In this document: piece by piece, positions 26,348 to 35,395 of the stretch
Position numbering within the stretch: position 1 is the stretch's first letter
How the letters are laid out: each line of letters starts with the position of its first letter
Source: an uncultured Psychroserpens sp.
Lineage (GTDB): Bacteria; Bacteroidota; Bacteroidia; Flavobacteriales; Flavobacteriaceae
DNA: 64,000 bases
Direction: 5' to 3'
NCBI RefSeq assembly: GCF_947503375.1
Contig: NZ_CANNDQ010000004.1
Location: 186,001-250,000 of the forward strand
Notes under the pieces: model-generated
Database searches by the model: none
The model's input: only the letters and a program-made list of their open reading frames with translations
Told to the model about the DNA's origin: nothing
Made by a program: the position numbers and the translations under genes

Positions 26348-27088
26348 TTAGTATTTATAAGCTTTAGCTATAAGATGTGCCGTCTTTACTGATGTGCTCT
26401 CCAAACCTTTAGATTCGTATCTATTAAGAACATTACCTATCATTGACTTTAACAATTTTAAAGGATTCTTTATGTCAAACCGCTTTAATCCCCAAAGACG
26501 ATACTTCCCTGTTTTTACAGCATAAATTACCTCTGCTCTATCAAAATATTTTTCCAAAAGAGTTTGGAGTTCTGCTCGTGTGTAATGTCTCTTGTGGTCT
26601 GGATTATTGTTTGGAGGCTCATTCTTGATATAATCACCATTAGGCGTAGTAAAATATGCCCAACCTCCTTTTTTGACTACAGCTGCAATATTTTTTACAA
26701 ACAATTCATCCTCTTCGACATGCTCAATAACTTCTACAGAAACTACAGCATCATACGTTTCATCTTTTAAAGTAGACCTAGTCATATCTTGGATAACGAC
26801 CTCTTTAATATTACTTCGCTCTTTTTGAATAGAAGTAAGAATATCTGATGTAAAACCTAAATTGAGTTCTTCTTGTGTTTCACTTTCTTGAGGAATATCA
26901 AGTAGCGCTATATCAGATTTGAGGTTGATTGTGTATGGTGATTTCCTTCCGCCTACATCAAGCAAAGTATAGGTTTGATTATTTTTTTTATGATGTTTTA
27001 TGAGTTGTTTTAGATCTTTTCTTACGGTTACCAAAATAGTTGGCATTACTGGAAAAGTAAACCATCTCATCCATTCATATGTTGTCAT
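26348..27088 (-). CDS. Class I SAM-dependent methyltransferase
   Basis: The 246-residue protein has the seven-strand methyltransferase layout: motif I TLLDVGGRKSPYT (about 41-53), a middle motif DAVVSVEVIEHVEEDELFV and GGWAYFTTPNGDYIKNEPP. The loop after motif I is atypical (GGRKS in place of GxGxG), but VIEHV and the post-motif strands are intact. In a polysaccharide cluster it may O-methylate a sugar or cap a chain; the substrate is not known. An 88-base gap separates it from the upstream GT4. Confidence 0.85.
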   Translation of the reverse strand: MTTYEWMRWFTFPVMPTILVTVRKDLKQLIKHHKKNNQTYTLLDVGGRKSPYTINLKSDIALLDIPQESETQEELNLGFTSDILTSIQKERSNIKEVVIQDMTRSTLKDETYDAVVSVEVIEHVEEDELFVKNIAAVVKKGGWAYFTTPNGDYIKNEPPNNNPDHKRHYTRAELQTLLEKYFDRAEVIYAVKTGKYRLWGLKRFDIKNPLKLLKSMIGNVLNRYESKGLESTSVKTAHLIAKAYKY

Positions 27089-27176
27089 ATTAATAAATTA
27101 GGTCTTTACAATACAATATTACTTTTTATTATTGAAAAATCCTTATCGTAAGACATAAAGCTTGAATAGAATCTCA

Positions 27177-28376
27177 TTACGATTTGTAGAATTCAATGAA
27201 TGATGTTTCTTGAATTGAAAGATTAAATTCATTTTTTGCTCTCATTCTCGCTCTATCTCTCACATTTGACTTCTTGTCTTCTGATAATTCTAATACTTTT
27301 AAAATTCTATCAGCCAATGCTAAAGGGTTTCGCTTTTGAACAACCCAACCCGTTTGATCATGCAATACGTTCTCACTTAAACCCTCTGCATTTGATACCA
27401 CACATAACAATCCCATAGATTGAGCTTCTAATACTGCATTACAAAAACCTTCTTGTGTGCTATATTGAATATAAACATTTGTTTGTTCTAACTGGTCTTT
27501 AACCTGCTCTTTTGAATATTTTCCTGCAAAAATCACGTCATCTAAAATTCCTAATTGATAAGCGGCAAATACCAAACGCTCTTGTTCTTCTCCTGTACCA
27601 ATGATCGTAAATTTAAAATTCAATCCTTTATTTTTAAGAATGGCTAAAGCTTCTAGAGTATATACCAATCCCTTTTTCCAATGCAACCTAGAGACCGTTG
27701 TAAAATTAATGATCTCGCTTTCGTTTCTTTTAACTGCAGATGAGTTGAAAAAATCAACATCAATTGCAGGTGGAATAATTCTAATTTTTTCTTCATTTAC
27801 ATGATAGGTTTTAAGAGTAGTTTTCATTTCATTACATAGTACATGATACCTAATATTCTTATCAAATAGTGTAGCATAACAATCATGATGCTTTAAAGGC
27901 GAAAGGTACAGGTCAAATCCTCTGAAACTCACAGCCATCTTAGCATTAATAACCTCGGCAACATTTTCTCTGTTAAATGTTAAGGTTCCGAAACCAAAGT
28001 GCAACCAATCGATATGTGCTTTAAAAAAAGGCTGATTTCTAATCACATTCTTAAGACAAAGTTTAAAAGGTAAACCATCCTTTCTATCTAATTTAAAAAG
28101 CTTAAAACTTTTAATTGGGTTTATAAAAATAGCACTCAAAATAGCTTTACTCGCATTCAATAATCGGTTTAATTTAGAGCCATCATAATTAGAGGCTCTT
28201 ATAATTTTACATGGCGGACGAGTTTCAAAATTCTTTAGATAGTCAACAAATAAGATTACATTGAACCCATTCTGACTAAGGCCTTTTATTTTATTTTGAA
28301 AAAAGGTTTCAGAATAGCTAGGTACTGAGATCAAAACAATACCTATTGTTGGTTTATTTGTGATTTTCCTACTCAT
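27177..28376 (-). CDS. Glycosyltransferase, GT4 family
   Basis: The 399-residue protein carries VSRLHWKKGLVYTLEAL, TIIGTGEEQERL and YSTQEGFCNAVLEAQSMG, the GT4 phosphate- and sugar-binding motifs with both Glu. It resembles the exopolysaccharide WcaL-like subgroup (LHFGFGTL in the middle). It is directly adjacent to the upstream gene at 28377, of the same subgroup, so the pair may be an old tandem duplication. Confidence 0.92.
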   Translation of the reverse strand: MSRKITNKPTIGIVLISVPSYSETFFQNKIKGLSQNGFNVILFVDYLKNFETRPPCKIIRASNYDGSKLNRLLNASKAILSAIFINPIKSFKLFKLDRKDGLPFKLCLKNVIRNQPFFKAHIDWLHFGFGTLTFNRENVAEVINAKMAVSFRGFDLYLSPLKHHDCYATLFDKNIRYHVLCNEMKTTLKTYHVNEEKIRIIPPAIDVDFFNSSAVKRNESEIINFTTVSRLHWKKGLVYTLEALAILKNKGLNFKFTIIGTGEEQERLVFAAYQLGILDDVIFAGKYSKEQVKDQLEQTNVYIQYSTQEGFCNAVLEAQSMGLLCVVSNAEGLSENVLHDQTGWVVQKRNPLALADRILKVLELSEDKKSNVRDRARMRAKNEFNLSIQETSFIEFYKS

Positions 28377-29552
28377 TTAAGTATCTTTTAAAACGCTATT
28401 ATATAAGTCTATCATACCAGCTATCATCTGGTCACTAGTAAACTTTTCATTAATTGTTCTGTAGGCCTGATCCGTAATTTTATTTTTATTTTGGCTATCT
28501 AAATTTGATATTACCATTAGCTTTTCAGCCATTTGTACTGCATTTCTAATAGGAATCAAATAACCATTTCTCTCATTATCTATAAGTTCACTCATACCTC
28601 CACAATCTGTACTTATCACTATTGTTCTTAGAGCCATAGCTTCTAAAACCACATTAGCAACACCTTCCTTTAAGCTAGGAAGTAGAAATACATCTGCGTT
28701 TGCTATTAGTTGTTTTATCTGTTCAAAAGGTTGCTTATCTACAAGCGAAATATTATGCGTTAATTTTAAATCATGAACATGATGCACTAACTCTATATTT
28801 TTGCTAACACCCACAACTGTATACTTAAATTCTAACCCTGAGTCTTTAAGTATTTTACAAGCATCAATAGCATAGCTATAACCTTTAACCCAGTGTGATC
28901 TTCCAACAGATACGATATTAAAAACTGGTTGTTTCGTTTTTTTTATCTCAGAAAAGTTATTGATATCAAGACCGCTATACACTGTTTGTATTTTGGAAAG
29001 CTCAGCGCCATACTTTAAAGCTTCTTTAGCAATTGCATTTGAAACTGCATGAAAACCGTCTACTTTTGGAAAATAGGTGTTGTACATCTCTGCTAAATCA
29101 TGATTTGCAATTGGTGAGTAATTGATATGTGCACCTCTTAAACTCAATACGAGTTTAATACCAAACTGTCGTACCCAACTCCATTCTCTTAATGCTTTTG
29201 CCCATTGTAAATGGAATACATCTGGTTTTACCCAAAGTACTGGGTAAAACTTCACTTTAGAATACACTAGATTATTAGACGTAGAAGCAATGATTTGATC
29301 TAACTTTTTTTTATCATTATTTCTGAAGAGAAATAACAATACACTGTACTTAATTAGCGTGAATAATTTAGAAAACTTATTATGTTTATAGGCTACAACT
29401 GAAATATTATCAGTATAGGCAATACTTTTCTTCTTTGCTCCAAATAAATAAACCGCAGAACCAGTTTTAGCAATTCCTTTTATAAGTCTCTCAATGAAAG
29501 TTGTACTAGGAATTTCACCAGAATAAACAGCTATTTTTAATTTTCTATTCAT
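28377..29552 (-). CDS. Glycosyltransferase, GT4 family
   Basis: The 391-residue protein has VSVGRSHWVKGYSYAIDAC, VVGVSKNIEL and LPSLKEGVANVVLEAMALR, the GT4 motif set. It shows the same WcaL-like layout as its downstream neighbour (27177-28376), from which it has zero gap. It overlaps the SGNH-like gene upstream by eight bases. Donor and acceptor are unknown. Confidence 0.92.
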   Translation of the reverse strand: MNRKLKIAVYSGEIPSTTFIERLIKGIAKTGSAVYLFGAKKKSIAYTDNISVVAYKHNKFSKLFTLIKYSVLLFLFRNNDKKKLDQIIASTSNNLVYSKVKFYPVLWVKPDVFHLQWAKALREWSWVRQFGIKLVLSLRGAHINYSPIANHDLAEMYNTYFPKVDGFHAVSNAIAKEALKYGAELSKIQTVYSGLDINNFSEIKKTKQPVFNIVSVGRSHWVKGYSYAIDACKILKDSGLEFKYTVVGVSKNIELVHHVHDLKLTHNISLVDKQPFEQIKQLIANADVFLLPSLKEGVANVVLEAMALRTIVISTDCGGMSELIDNERNGYLIPIRNAVQMAEKLMVISNLDSQNKNKITDQAYRTINEKFTSDQMIAGMIDLYNSVLKDT

Positions 29553-30453
29553 TCTTAATCTTATTTATACGCTTAGCAAATACTTCAGAGAATTTTAGGC
29601 TACACAATTGTCTACCGTTACTATTAACATGAATATCATCATAAAAAAGTTGTTCATCTTTGATAAGGTCTGAATGATTTATAATACTGTATAACGAGGT
29701 ATTAACAGAAATACTTTTTGAAGCAACAGGTGAAAAATAACAGATCAATTCTATATTATTTGACGCACATAAATCTTTAATTTTTGCTACATATTTATTT
29801 TTAAATGATACGTTCAAATTTGATGGCTCATTTATGACGACTCTACTATTCTTTAAATTAGGATACGTATAATTTCCTTTATCATCAAATCTATTGCGCT
29901 TTTTATTCTTAATGACGGTTATCATAGATGGATAAAACAATTCTGCATTGTAGTAAGAGACACCTAGCATAGGAAGCCATCTGGAATACTTCAAAACCTT
30001 AGACTGTTTTGATGAAAATGCTTTGTAATAATCATACACATAGGTTTCAGAAATGAATGGTAAAAATCGATAATCATTATCACTCACATCATTGGTAGAG
30101 TGATCATAAGCATTAGCACTAGGTGCTAAAATGCAGTACTTAGTTGTTTTTCCTTGATTTAAAAAATGTTGTAACATCAAATATTGACTAGATAAACCTG
30201 TATCATCCATTGATAAATTTAATCCTTCAGTTCCTAATACAGAATCAATAGTCTTGGTATTCAAAGTTGTTAAACCTGTACTCGCTCCTAAAATGATATA
30301 ATCAAATGATGTTTCGTTGATTGTATTGACTAAAAAAGAAGGCTTATAAAAGGCTGACTTACGTAAAGACCAAAGGCTAAACGATGAGATCATCATTGCT
30401 AACACTAATGCGCTTATACTAACAAAATTCATTTTTTTTAAAAAGTCACGCAT
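29545..30453 (-). CDS. SGNH-like partner of the MBOAT acyltransferase
   Basis: After an N-terminal membrane helix (about residues 11-29) the 302-residue protein shows IILGASTGLTTL, with the nucleophile-like S58 in a GxS block I, and DDIHVNSNG near the C-terminus (D272-x-x-H275, block V). This is the layout of the SGNH/AlgX/DltD-type proteins that accept acyl groups from an MBOAT and place them on a polysaccharide. I chose ATG 30453 (MRDFLKK), one base after the MBOAT stop, over 30510, which would overlap it by 56 bases. Confidence 0.78.
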   Translation of the reverse strand: MRDFLKKMNFVSISALVLAMMISSFSLWSLRKSAFYKPSFLVNTINETSFDYIILGASTGLTTLNTKTIDSVLGTEGLNLSMDDTGLSSQYLMLQHFLNQGKTTKYCILAPSANAYDHSTNDVSDNDYRFLPFISETYVYDYYKAFSSKQSKVLKYSRWLPMLGVSYYNAELFYPSMITVIKNKKRNRFDDKGNYTYPNLKNSRVVINEPSNLNVSFKNKYVAKIKDLCASNNIELICYFSPVASKSISVNTSLYSIINHSDLIKDEQLFYDDIHVNSNGRQLCSLKFSEVFAKRINKIKNE

Positions 30454-30454
30454 A

Positions 30455-31882
30455 CTAAAATTGAAAATATATAAAGTCTGACGGGTTTTTAAATACTCCC
30501 ATAAAGACAATTAATAAAATAATAAAAACTGCATTAAACCGATCTAATTTCACTTCTTTTTGATCACGTTGTACAGCAAGAAATTCGTAGCCCAATAGCA
30601 CTATTATACTAACTGTAATTATAATACTAAACAATAAAGCTTTTGATGTCTTAGAAAAGCAAGATAACGACATTCCATTAAAGCTAAAAACATCTGTAAT
30701 ATATTGAAATGCGATAGCTATACTATCTGCCCTAAAGAAAATCCAAGCCAACGTTACCATTACAAACGTGAATACTATTTTAAGAATGTGATTTGACTTC
30801 AATCTTGTATGACTTAAATAATTCCTATTTGTACTAGTTAGCAACAACGGTAAAAAGAAAAGACCGTGAAGAAAACCCCAAAAAATAAAAGTCCAATTTG
30901 CACCATGCCAAAAACCACTAATTAAAAATACGATCAATACATTTCTAACAACAGTATATTTCCCAACCTTTGAACCTCCTAATGGTATATAAAGGTAATC
31001 TCTAAACCAGGTAGACAATGAAATATGCCAACGTCTCCAAAATTCAGCAATATTTCTCGAAAAATAGGGAAATGAAAAGTTAACCATCAATGAAAAACCA
31101 AATAGTCGAGCTACACCAATAGCAATATCAGAATAACCGGAAAAATCACCATAAATCTGAAATGCAAAAAGAACAGCACCAAGAAATAATTCTAGCGAAT
31201 CAAATGCTGATGGGTTAGAGAAAATCTGATCGACAAAAAAAGCGCAATTGTCTGCAATAACAACTTTTTTAAACAAGCCCCAAATTATAAGGTAAATGCC
31301 ACTCATAGCAAACTTTGAACTAAACTCTCGCTGTTTAGAAAATTGAGGTAATAAGTGACTCGCTCTTTCAATTGGACCAGCTACGAGTTGTGGGAAAAAT
31401 GATACAAAAGCAGCAAATTCAATAATATTTGATGTTGGCTCGATCTTCTTACGATACACATCAATACTGTAGCTCAAAGTTTGAAATGTGTAAAAAGAAA
31501 TCCCAACTGGCAGTATAATACTTAGTGTTGATGCATGCATTTCAACTCCAAGATTACGCCATGCTTCAATCCAGCTATCTACAAAGAAATTATAATATTT
31601 AAAAAAACCTAATAAGCCTAAATTAAATGAAAGGCTAAAAATTAACAGGAACCTTCGGGCTGCTCTATTTGTTGCAACGCTTAGTTGTCTTCCAACGAAA
31701 AAATCAACTAATGTGCTCAATACTATTAAAGATAAAAATCGATAATCCCACCATCCATAAAAAACATAACTTGCAGTAAGTAAAAACAGGTTTTGTAAAG
31801 TTAATTTTCGGTTTAGCACTGCCCAATACACAAAAAAAACAATTGGGAGGAAAATAGCAAAATCCAAAGAATTAAAAAGCAT
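30455..31882 (-). CDS. MBOAT family O-acyltransferase (AlgI-like)
   Basis: The 475-residue protein has about ten membrane helices and the AlgI/DltB set: GISFYTFQTLSYSIDVYR, PQLVAGPIERA, FWRRWHISLSTWFRDYLYIPLGG and the catalytic-His region SGFWHGANWTFIFWG. AlgI-type MBOATs pass acetyl groups across the membrane for polysaccharide O-acetylation. Its stop lies one base from the SGNH-like partner's start. It is preceded by a sulfotransferase upstream gap of 14 bases. Confidence 0.95.
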   Translation of the reverse strand: MLFNSLDFAIFLPIVFFVYWAVLNRKLTLQNLFLLTASYVFYGWWDYRFLSLIVLSTLVDFFVGRQLSVATNRAARRFLLIFSLSFNLGLLGFFKYYNFFVDSWIEAWRNLGVEMHASTLSIILPVGISFYTFQTLSYSIDVYRKKIEPTSNIIEFAAFVSFFPQLVAGPIERASHLLPQFSKQREFSSKFAMSGIYLIIWGLFKKVVIADNCAFFVDQIFSNPSAFDSLELFLGAVLFAFQIYGDFSGYSDIAIGVARLFGFSLMVNFSFPYFSRNIAEFWRRWHISLSTWFRDYLYIPLGGSKVGKYTVVRNVLIVFLISGFWHGANWTFIFWGFLHGLFFLPLLLTSTNRNYLSHTRLKSNHILKIVFTFVMVTLAWIFFRADSIAIAFQYITDVFSFNGMSLSCFSKTSKALLFSIIITVSIIVLLGYEFLAVQRDQKEVKLDRFNAVFIILLIVFMGVFKNPSDFIYFQF

Positions 31883-31896
31883 AGTCAGGGTATTGG

Positions 31897-32745
31897 TTAC
31901 TTTCTTGGATATAAATCAGTATTAAACTTATCTAATATATCATTAATCTGGTCGATATCATTGTCTGTAAGATAGCTCTTCTTATTAGAATTACTTAGTA
32001 GCTTACTTTCGGGATGAGTCTTAGATGACGGTTGCTTGTAATAATGATCAAGGTTTGAAATTGGCTCTAGGTCAAACTTATTACACAAATCATAAAAGGT
32101 TTGAATATTTTTAAACAAGTCTTCATAGCGTACTACTTCATACGTATGAGTTATTCTTGCTTCAGTTTCTAATATTAATACATTTTCAATACACCACCGT
32201 AAGGCTAAAATTTGTACTGTTGTGAGTGTTTTGTATTCTAAAAGATTATAATTGAACTTGTCTTTTAAAGTTTGAACAAGTTTTGTTTGTGCTACAAAAT
32301 GAGACAAATCTACTAACCATGGAAACTTAACTTGTTGTTGAGAAGCTATAACATCGTAAGGATTTCTTATTAAATGTATTACAGGTATTCCAAAGGTTTG
32401 GTTCATAAACTTAGCTGCTAAGTTTGCTCTTACAAATTTGATTACATATTTTTTGGCTATAAATGGCCATAAATGTCTTTTTAATGTTCGGTTACTATTT
32501 TGTGCAATCCAATCGCAATCTACTTTATTGGAGAACACCTGCTTTAGATATTTATACGCTTCTTTAGAATCATTCTTATTGTTAATCCATTGATCACAAA
32601 TTAAGAACCCTCTTTTAGTTCGCGTCTCTTGTTCAGGCTCAAACAGTATACGATACCGATACTGCCTTGCTATAGTTTCACTTAACCAACTTGTACCACT
32701 TCTGGCCGTTCCAACAATAATAATATGTTTTCTAAACGTATTCAT
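31897..32745 (-). CDS. Sulfotransferase family protein
   Basis: The 5'-phosphosulfate loop is present at the N-terminus as VGTARSGTSWL (residues 11-21). The 3'-phosphate site is VIHLIRNPYDVIAS, with Arg and Ser in the usual order. The 282-residue length suits Golgi-type sulfotransferase homologues. It would use PAPS to sulfate a sugar, though the substrate is unknown. It overlaps the upstream GT4 by four bases and is the third sulfotransferase of the cluster, far from the other two (48155-49894). Confidence 0.88.
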   Translation of the reverse strand: MNTFRKHIIIVGTARSGTSWLSETIARQYRYRILFEPEQETRTKRGFLICDQWINNKNDSKEAYKYLKQVFSNKVDCDWIAQNSNRTLKRHLWPFIAKKYVIKFVRANLAAKFMNQTFGIPVIHLIRNPYDVIASQQQVKFPWLVDLSHFVAQTKLVQTLKDKFNYNLLEYKTLTTVQILALRWCIENVLILETEARITHTYEVVRYEDLFKNIQTFYDLCNKFDLEPISNLDHYYKQPSSKTHPESKLLSNSNKKSYLTDNDIDQINDILDKFNTDLYPRK

Positions 32746-33836
32746 TGCTTGTTAGTGATTAATTGAGTGTAAAGTTCTTCATGAGCAGAGATAAACTTTT
32801 CCATTGAAAAATGATCAATACAATACTGTCTTAGGGAAACACCTATTTGCTCTCTTTCAGTTGTGTTTAACGACATTATATACTCTATTTTTTCTTTAAG
32901 TGCTTGTACATTTCCTGCTTCAAATAAAAGATCTTGAAATGCTCTCAATACGAAATTAATCCCAGATATATTAGAGCCTAATAAAGGGATACCGATACTC
33001 ATAGCTTCTACAAGTGCCATAGGCATTCCCTCTTTACGTCCTTCATCTAAAGTAGGTATGACGTATAAATCTGCTTCAGACATGTAGGGTCTAACATCTA
33101 ATTTCTTGCCTAAAAATGTTACTAAATGATCAATTTTCAAATCTACACTTAGTTGTTTCATTTCATCACCATACAAATTGTTATCATCTCCTAAAATAGT
33201 TAGCTTAATGTTCTTTTCGGCAACTAATCCAATGGCTCTAATTAAGATTTCGATTCCTTTAACTGGAACAAGGTTTGCCACAGTGATAATATGAAATGTA
33301 TCGGTTGGTGACTCCTTCCTAACTTGTTTGCTATAATATTCTGTATCAATACCTAGTGGGATTAACTTTTGTGCCTTCTTATTAGGAAAGTAAGCTTGCA
33401 TATCGTCGTTGATTGTAATTATAAAATGTGCCAACCAGCTTTTAATTTTCCAGTGCTTACTTTTAAAACCCATAGCTTTTTTGGTATAAATCCATTTGCA
33501 GCCAGCAAATCTAGCTGCCAAAGATTCTGTCCAATCACTGCTCCATTGCCATGAATGTACCAAATCATAATCATGCTGTTTATAAAATTTTGCTATTTTC
33601 CAAACCCTAGAAAAAAGTGAGTGATATGGCTTAAGTGGCGTTTTTGTCTTTACAATATGAATGGGTAGACCTAAGTTCTCGACCTCTTCGAAAAACTTGC
33701 CTTTACGATTTTCGCAAGCAATTTCAACATCAAATTTACTTTTATCAAGACCTTTTGCTAAATCGTATAGAACTTTACCACTTCCTGCAGTATTAAAATT
33801 TGGAATGGTATACAAAATGCGTAATCGTTTACCCAT
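32742..33836 (-). CDS. Glycosyltransferase, GT4 family
   Basis: The 364-residue protein opens RILYTIPNFNTAGSGKVLYDL (GT4 N-terminal loop) and has ITVANLVPVKGIEIL, LTILGDDNNLYG and IPTLDEGRKEGMPMALVEAMSIG (E-x7-E). It overlaps the hexapeptide transferase upstream by eight bases and the sulfotransferase downstream by four, so it is tightly coupled to both. Confidence 0.92.
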   Translation of the reverse strand: MGKRLRILYTIPNFNTAGSGKVLYDLAKGLDKSKFDVEIACENRKGKFFEEVENLGLPIHIVKTKTPLKPYHSLFSRVWKIAKFYKQHDYDLVHSWQWSSDWTESLAARFAGCKWIYTKKAMGFKSKHWKIKSWLAHFIITINDDMQAYFPNKKAQKLIPLGIDTEYYSKQVRKESPTDTFHIITVANLVPVKGIEILIRAIGLVAEKNIKLTILGDDNNLYGDEMKQLSVDLKIDHLVTFLGKKLDVRPYMSEADLYVIPTLDEGRKEGMPMALVEAMSIGIPLLGSNISGINFVLRAFQDLLFEAGNVQALKEKIEYIMSLNTTEREQIGVSLRQYCIDHFSMEKFISAHEELYTQLITNKQ

Positions 33837-34407
33837 TTTCTTGGCTTTGAATTATTTTGGCTGGATTGCCAGCTATAATGGTGTTAGAAGGCACATCTTT
33901 TACTACTACTGAGCCAGCACCAATGATTACATTGTCTCCAATGGTTATATCTCCAATGATGACCACATTGGCTCCAACAACTACATCATTACCAATGGTT
34001 GGAAGCTTTCTATTATCATTGCTCTTATTGCCTATAGTGAGTCCGTTTCTAAATTCAAAATTTTTCCCGATGGATTTCGCATTAATCACTGAAGCAAAAG
34101 GATGGTAACACATTAATCCACCATCAACCAAAGTACTTTCAAAAATCTTACAATGAAAATCTTTTGTAAATCTATGCCTCATCCATTTGGTAGATCTAAC
34201 TCTCCAAAAAAAGATGAACGCATATTCTGGATAATAGAACATAAGGTGATTAAACTTTCGCTTAATTGTTTTAGGCACCACATGACACCCTCTAACAGCT
34301 ATTGTCTGCTCTATATCTTGCTGAATAATGATATTATCTAAAACATACTTCTTGTATAAGTATTCTATACATATCTTTTTCATTACTTTTTTGAAGAAGG
34401 CAATCAT
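33829..34407 (-). CDS. Hexapeptide-repeat (CysE-like) acyltransferase
   Basis: The 192-residue protein has the left-handed beta-helix repeats of LbH acyltransferases: TIGNDVVVGANVVIIGDITIGDNVIIGAGSVV is the pattern seen from about residue 140 on, ending NTIIAGNPAKII. The catalytic His is likely in the MCYHPFASV region. It resembles serine acetyltransferase but lies in a polysaccharide cluster, so a sugar O- or N-acetyltransferase is more likely. It overlaps the neighbours by 4 and 8 bases. Confidence 0.88.
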   Translation of the reverse strand: MIAFFKKVMKKICIEYLYKKYVLDNIIIQQDIEQTIAVRGCHVVPKTIKRKFNHLMFYYPEYAFIFFWRVRSTKWMRHRFTKDFHCKIFESTLVDGGLMCYHPFASVINAKSIGKNFEFRNGLTIGNKSNDNRKLPTIGNDVVVGANVVIIGDITIGDNVIIGAGSVVVKDVPSNTIIAGNPAKIIQSQENG

Positions 34408-35390
34408 AATTGGCTTTTTTTAACTACATAAGGGACTATGTAATAGACATATATTTTAAGCAAGATATTAAACGGTAAAGTAATCAAAATTGATAAATAA
34501 ATTCTAATTATAAACGGAATTTTTATTGAGGAAACATCGTGGAATAACTGTTTTTTTAAAGCTATTCGATTACTAATATCTTTAGTGGATTTTAATTGCC
34601 GTCCCATGGACCTGTAGAGTTGTTTAAACAATAAAACTCTAAATTGATCTGGCGTTTTATGGTTAAGATAAAAAGGTAAATGCTCATGTACTAACCGTGG
34701 CCAAACCATAAATGCTCTACTCATTTTCTTCTTACTGATTTCTATAGTAGAGTTCTCATGTTTAAAATAAAGGTAAACAAACATATCGATGAATGCTATT
34801 TTTTTGGTCATTCCAAGCTTGATATCAAATGCTGTATCTTCGTTGTTTTTAATAGATTCATTATACATTCCTATAAATTCAAAAACCGTTTTACGATATA
34901 AAAATGCTGGAGGCCCAACAACTTGACGCAGGTCTCTAAACCAAGTCAAACCCCAAAAAGGAGTGTCTTTTATGATAACTTCAAAGGTCTCTCCTTCCGG
35001 TTTTAAGGTTTCCGATATTCCTTTTGAAGACTTTACCATCCTGCCAAAAACTGCATCAACAGTTAAATTATCATCTAACACATTAATCATTTTGAGTAAC
35101 GCATTTGGGTAAATTTCATCATCTACATCAAACACGTACACATAATCTCCTAATGCGTTTAATATACCCATATTTCTTGCAGCTGCAGCACCTGATTTTT
35201 CCTGTATCAATGTTTTTACTCTAGGATCTGAAGCTGCTAACCGATTGATATTTTTTAGCGTATGGTCTGTCGAGTTATTGTCTACATAAATGATTTCAAA
35301 ACTGTCTATGTTTTGACTCAATATCATTTGATATGATTTTTGAATAAAATCGGCACCATTATATACTGGGATCACAACTGACAACTTCAT
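34404..35390 (-). CDS. Glycosyltransferase, GT2 family
   Basis: The N-terminal GT2 domain has KLSVVIPVYNGADFIQKSY, IIYVDNNSTDHTL, AAAARNMGILNALGDYVYVFDVDDEI with the metal-binding Asp cluster. Residues after 230 are hydrophobic and basic, with a helix (ILITLPFNILLKIYVYYIV) that may anchor the enzyme. The 328 residues are normal. It ends with a four-base overlap on the hexapeptide transferase. Confidence 0.93.
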   Translation of the reverse strand: MKLSVVIPVYNGADFIQKSYQMILSQNIDSFEIIYVDNNSTDHTLKNINRLAASDPRVKTLIQEKSGAAAARNMGILNALGDYVYVFDVDDEIYPNALLKMINVLDDNLTVDAVFGRMVKSSKGISETLKPEGETFEVIIKDTPFWGLTWFRDLRQVVGPPAFLYRKTVFEFIGMYNESIKNNEDTAFDIKLGMTKKIAFIDMFVYLYFKHENSTIEISKKKMSRAFMVWPRLVHEHLPFYLNHKTPDQFRVLLFKQLYRSMGRQLKSTKDISNRIALKKQLFHDVSSIKIPFIIRIYLSILITLPFNILLKIYVYYIVPYVVKKSQL

Positions 35391-35395
35391 TAATA

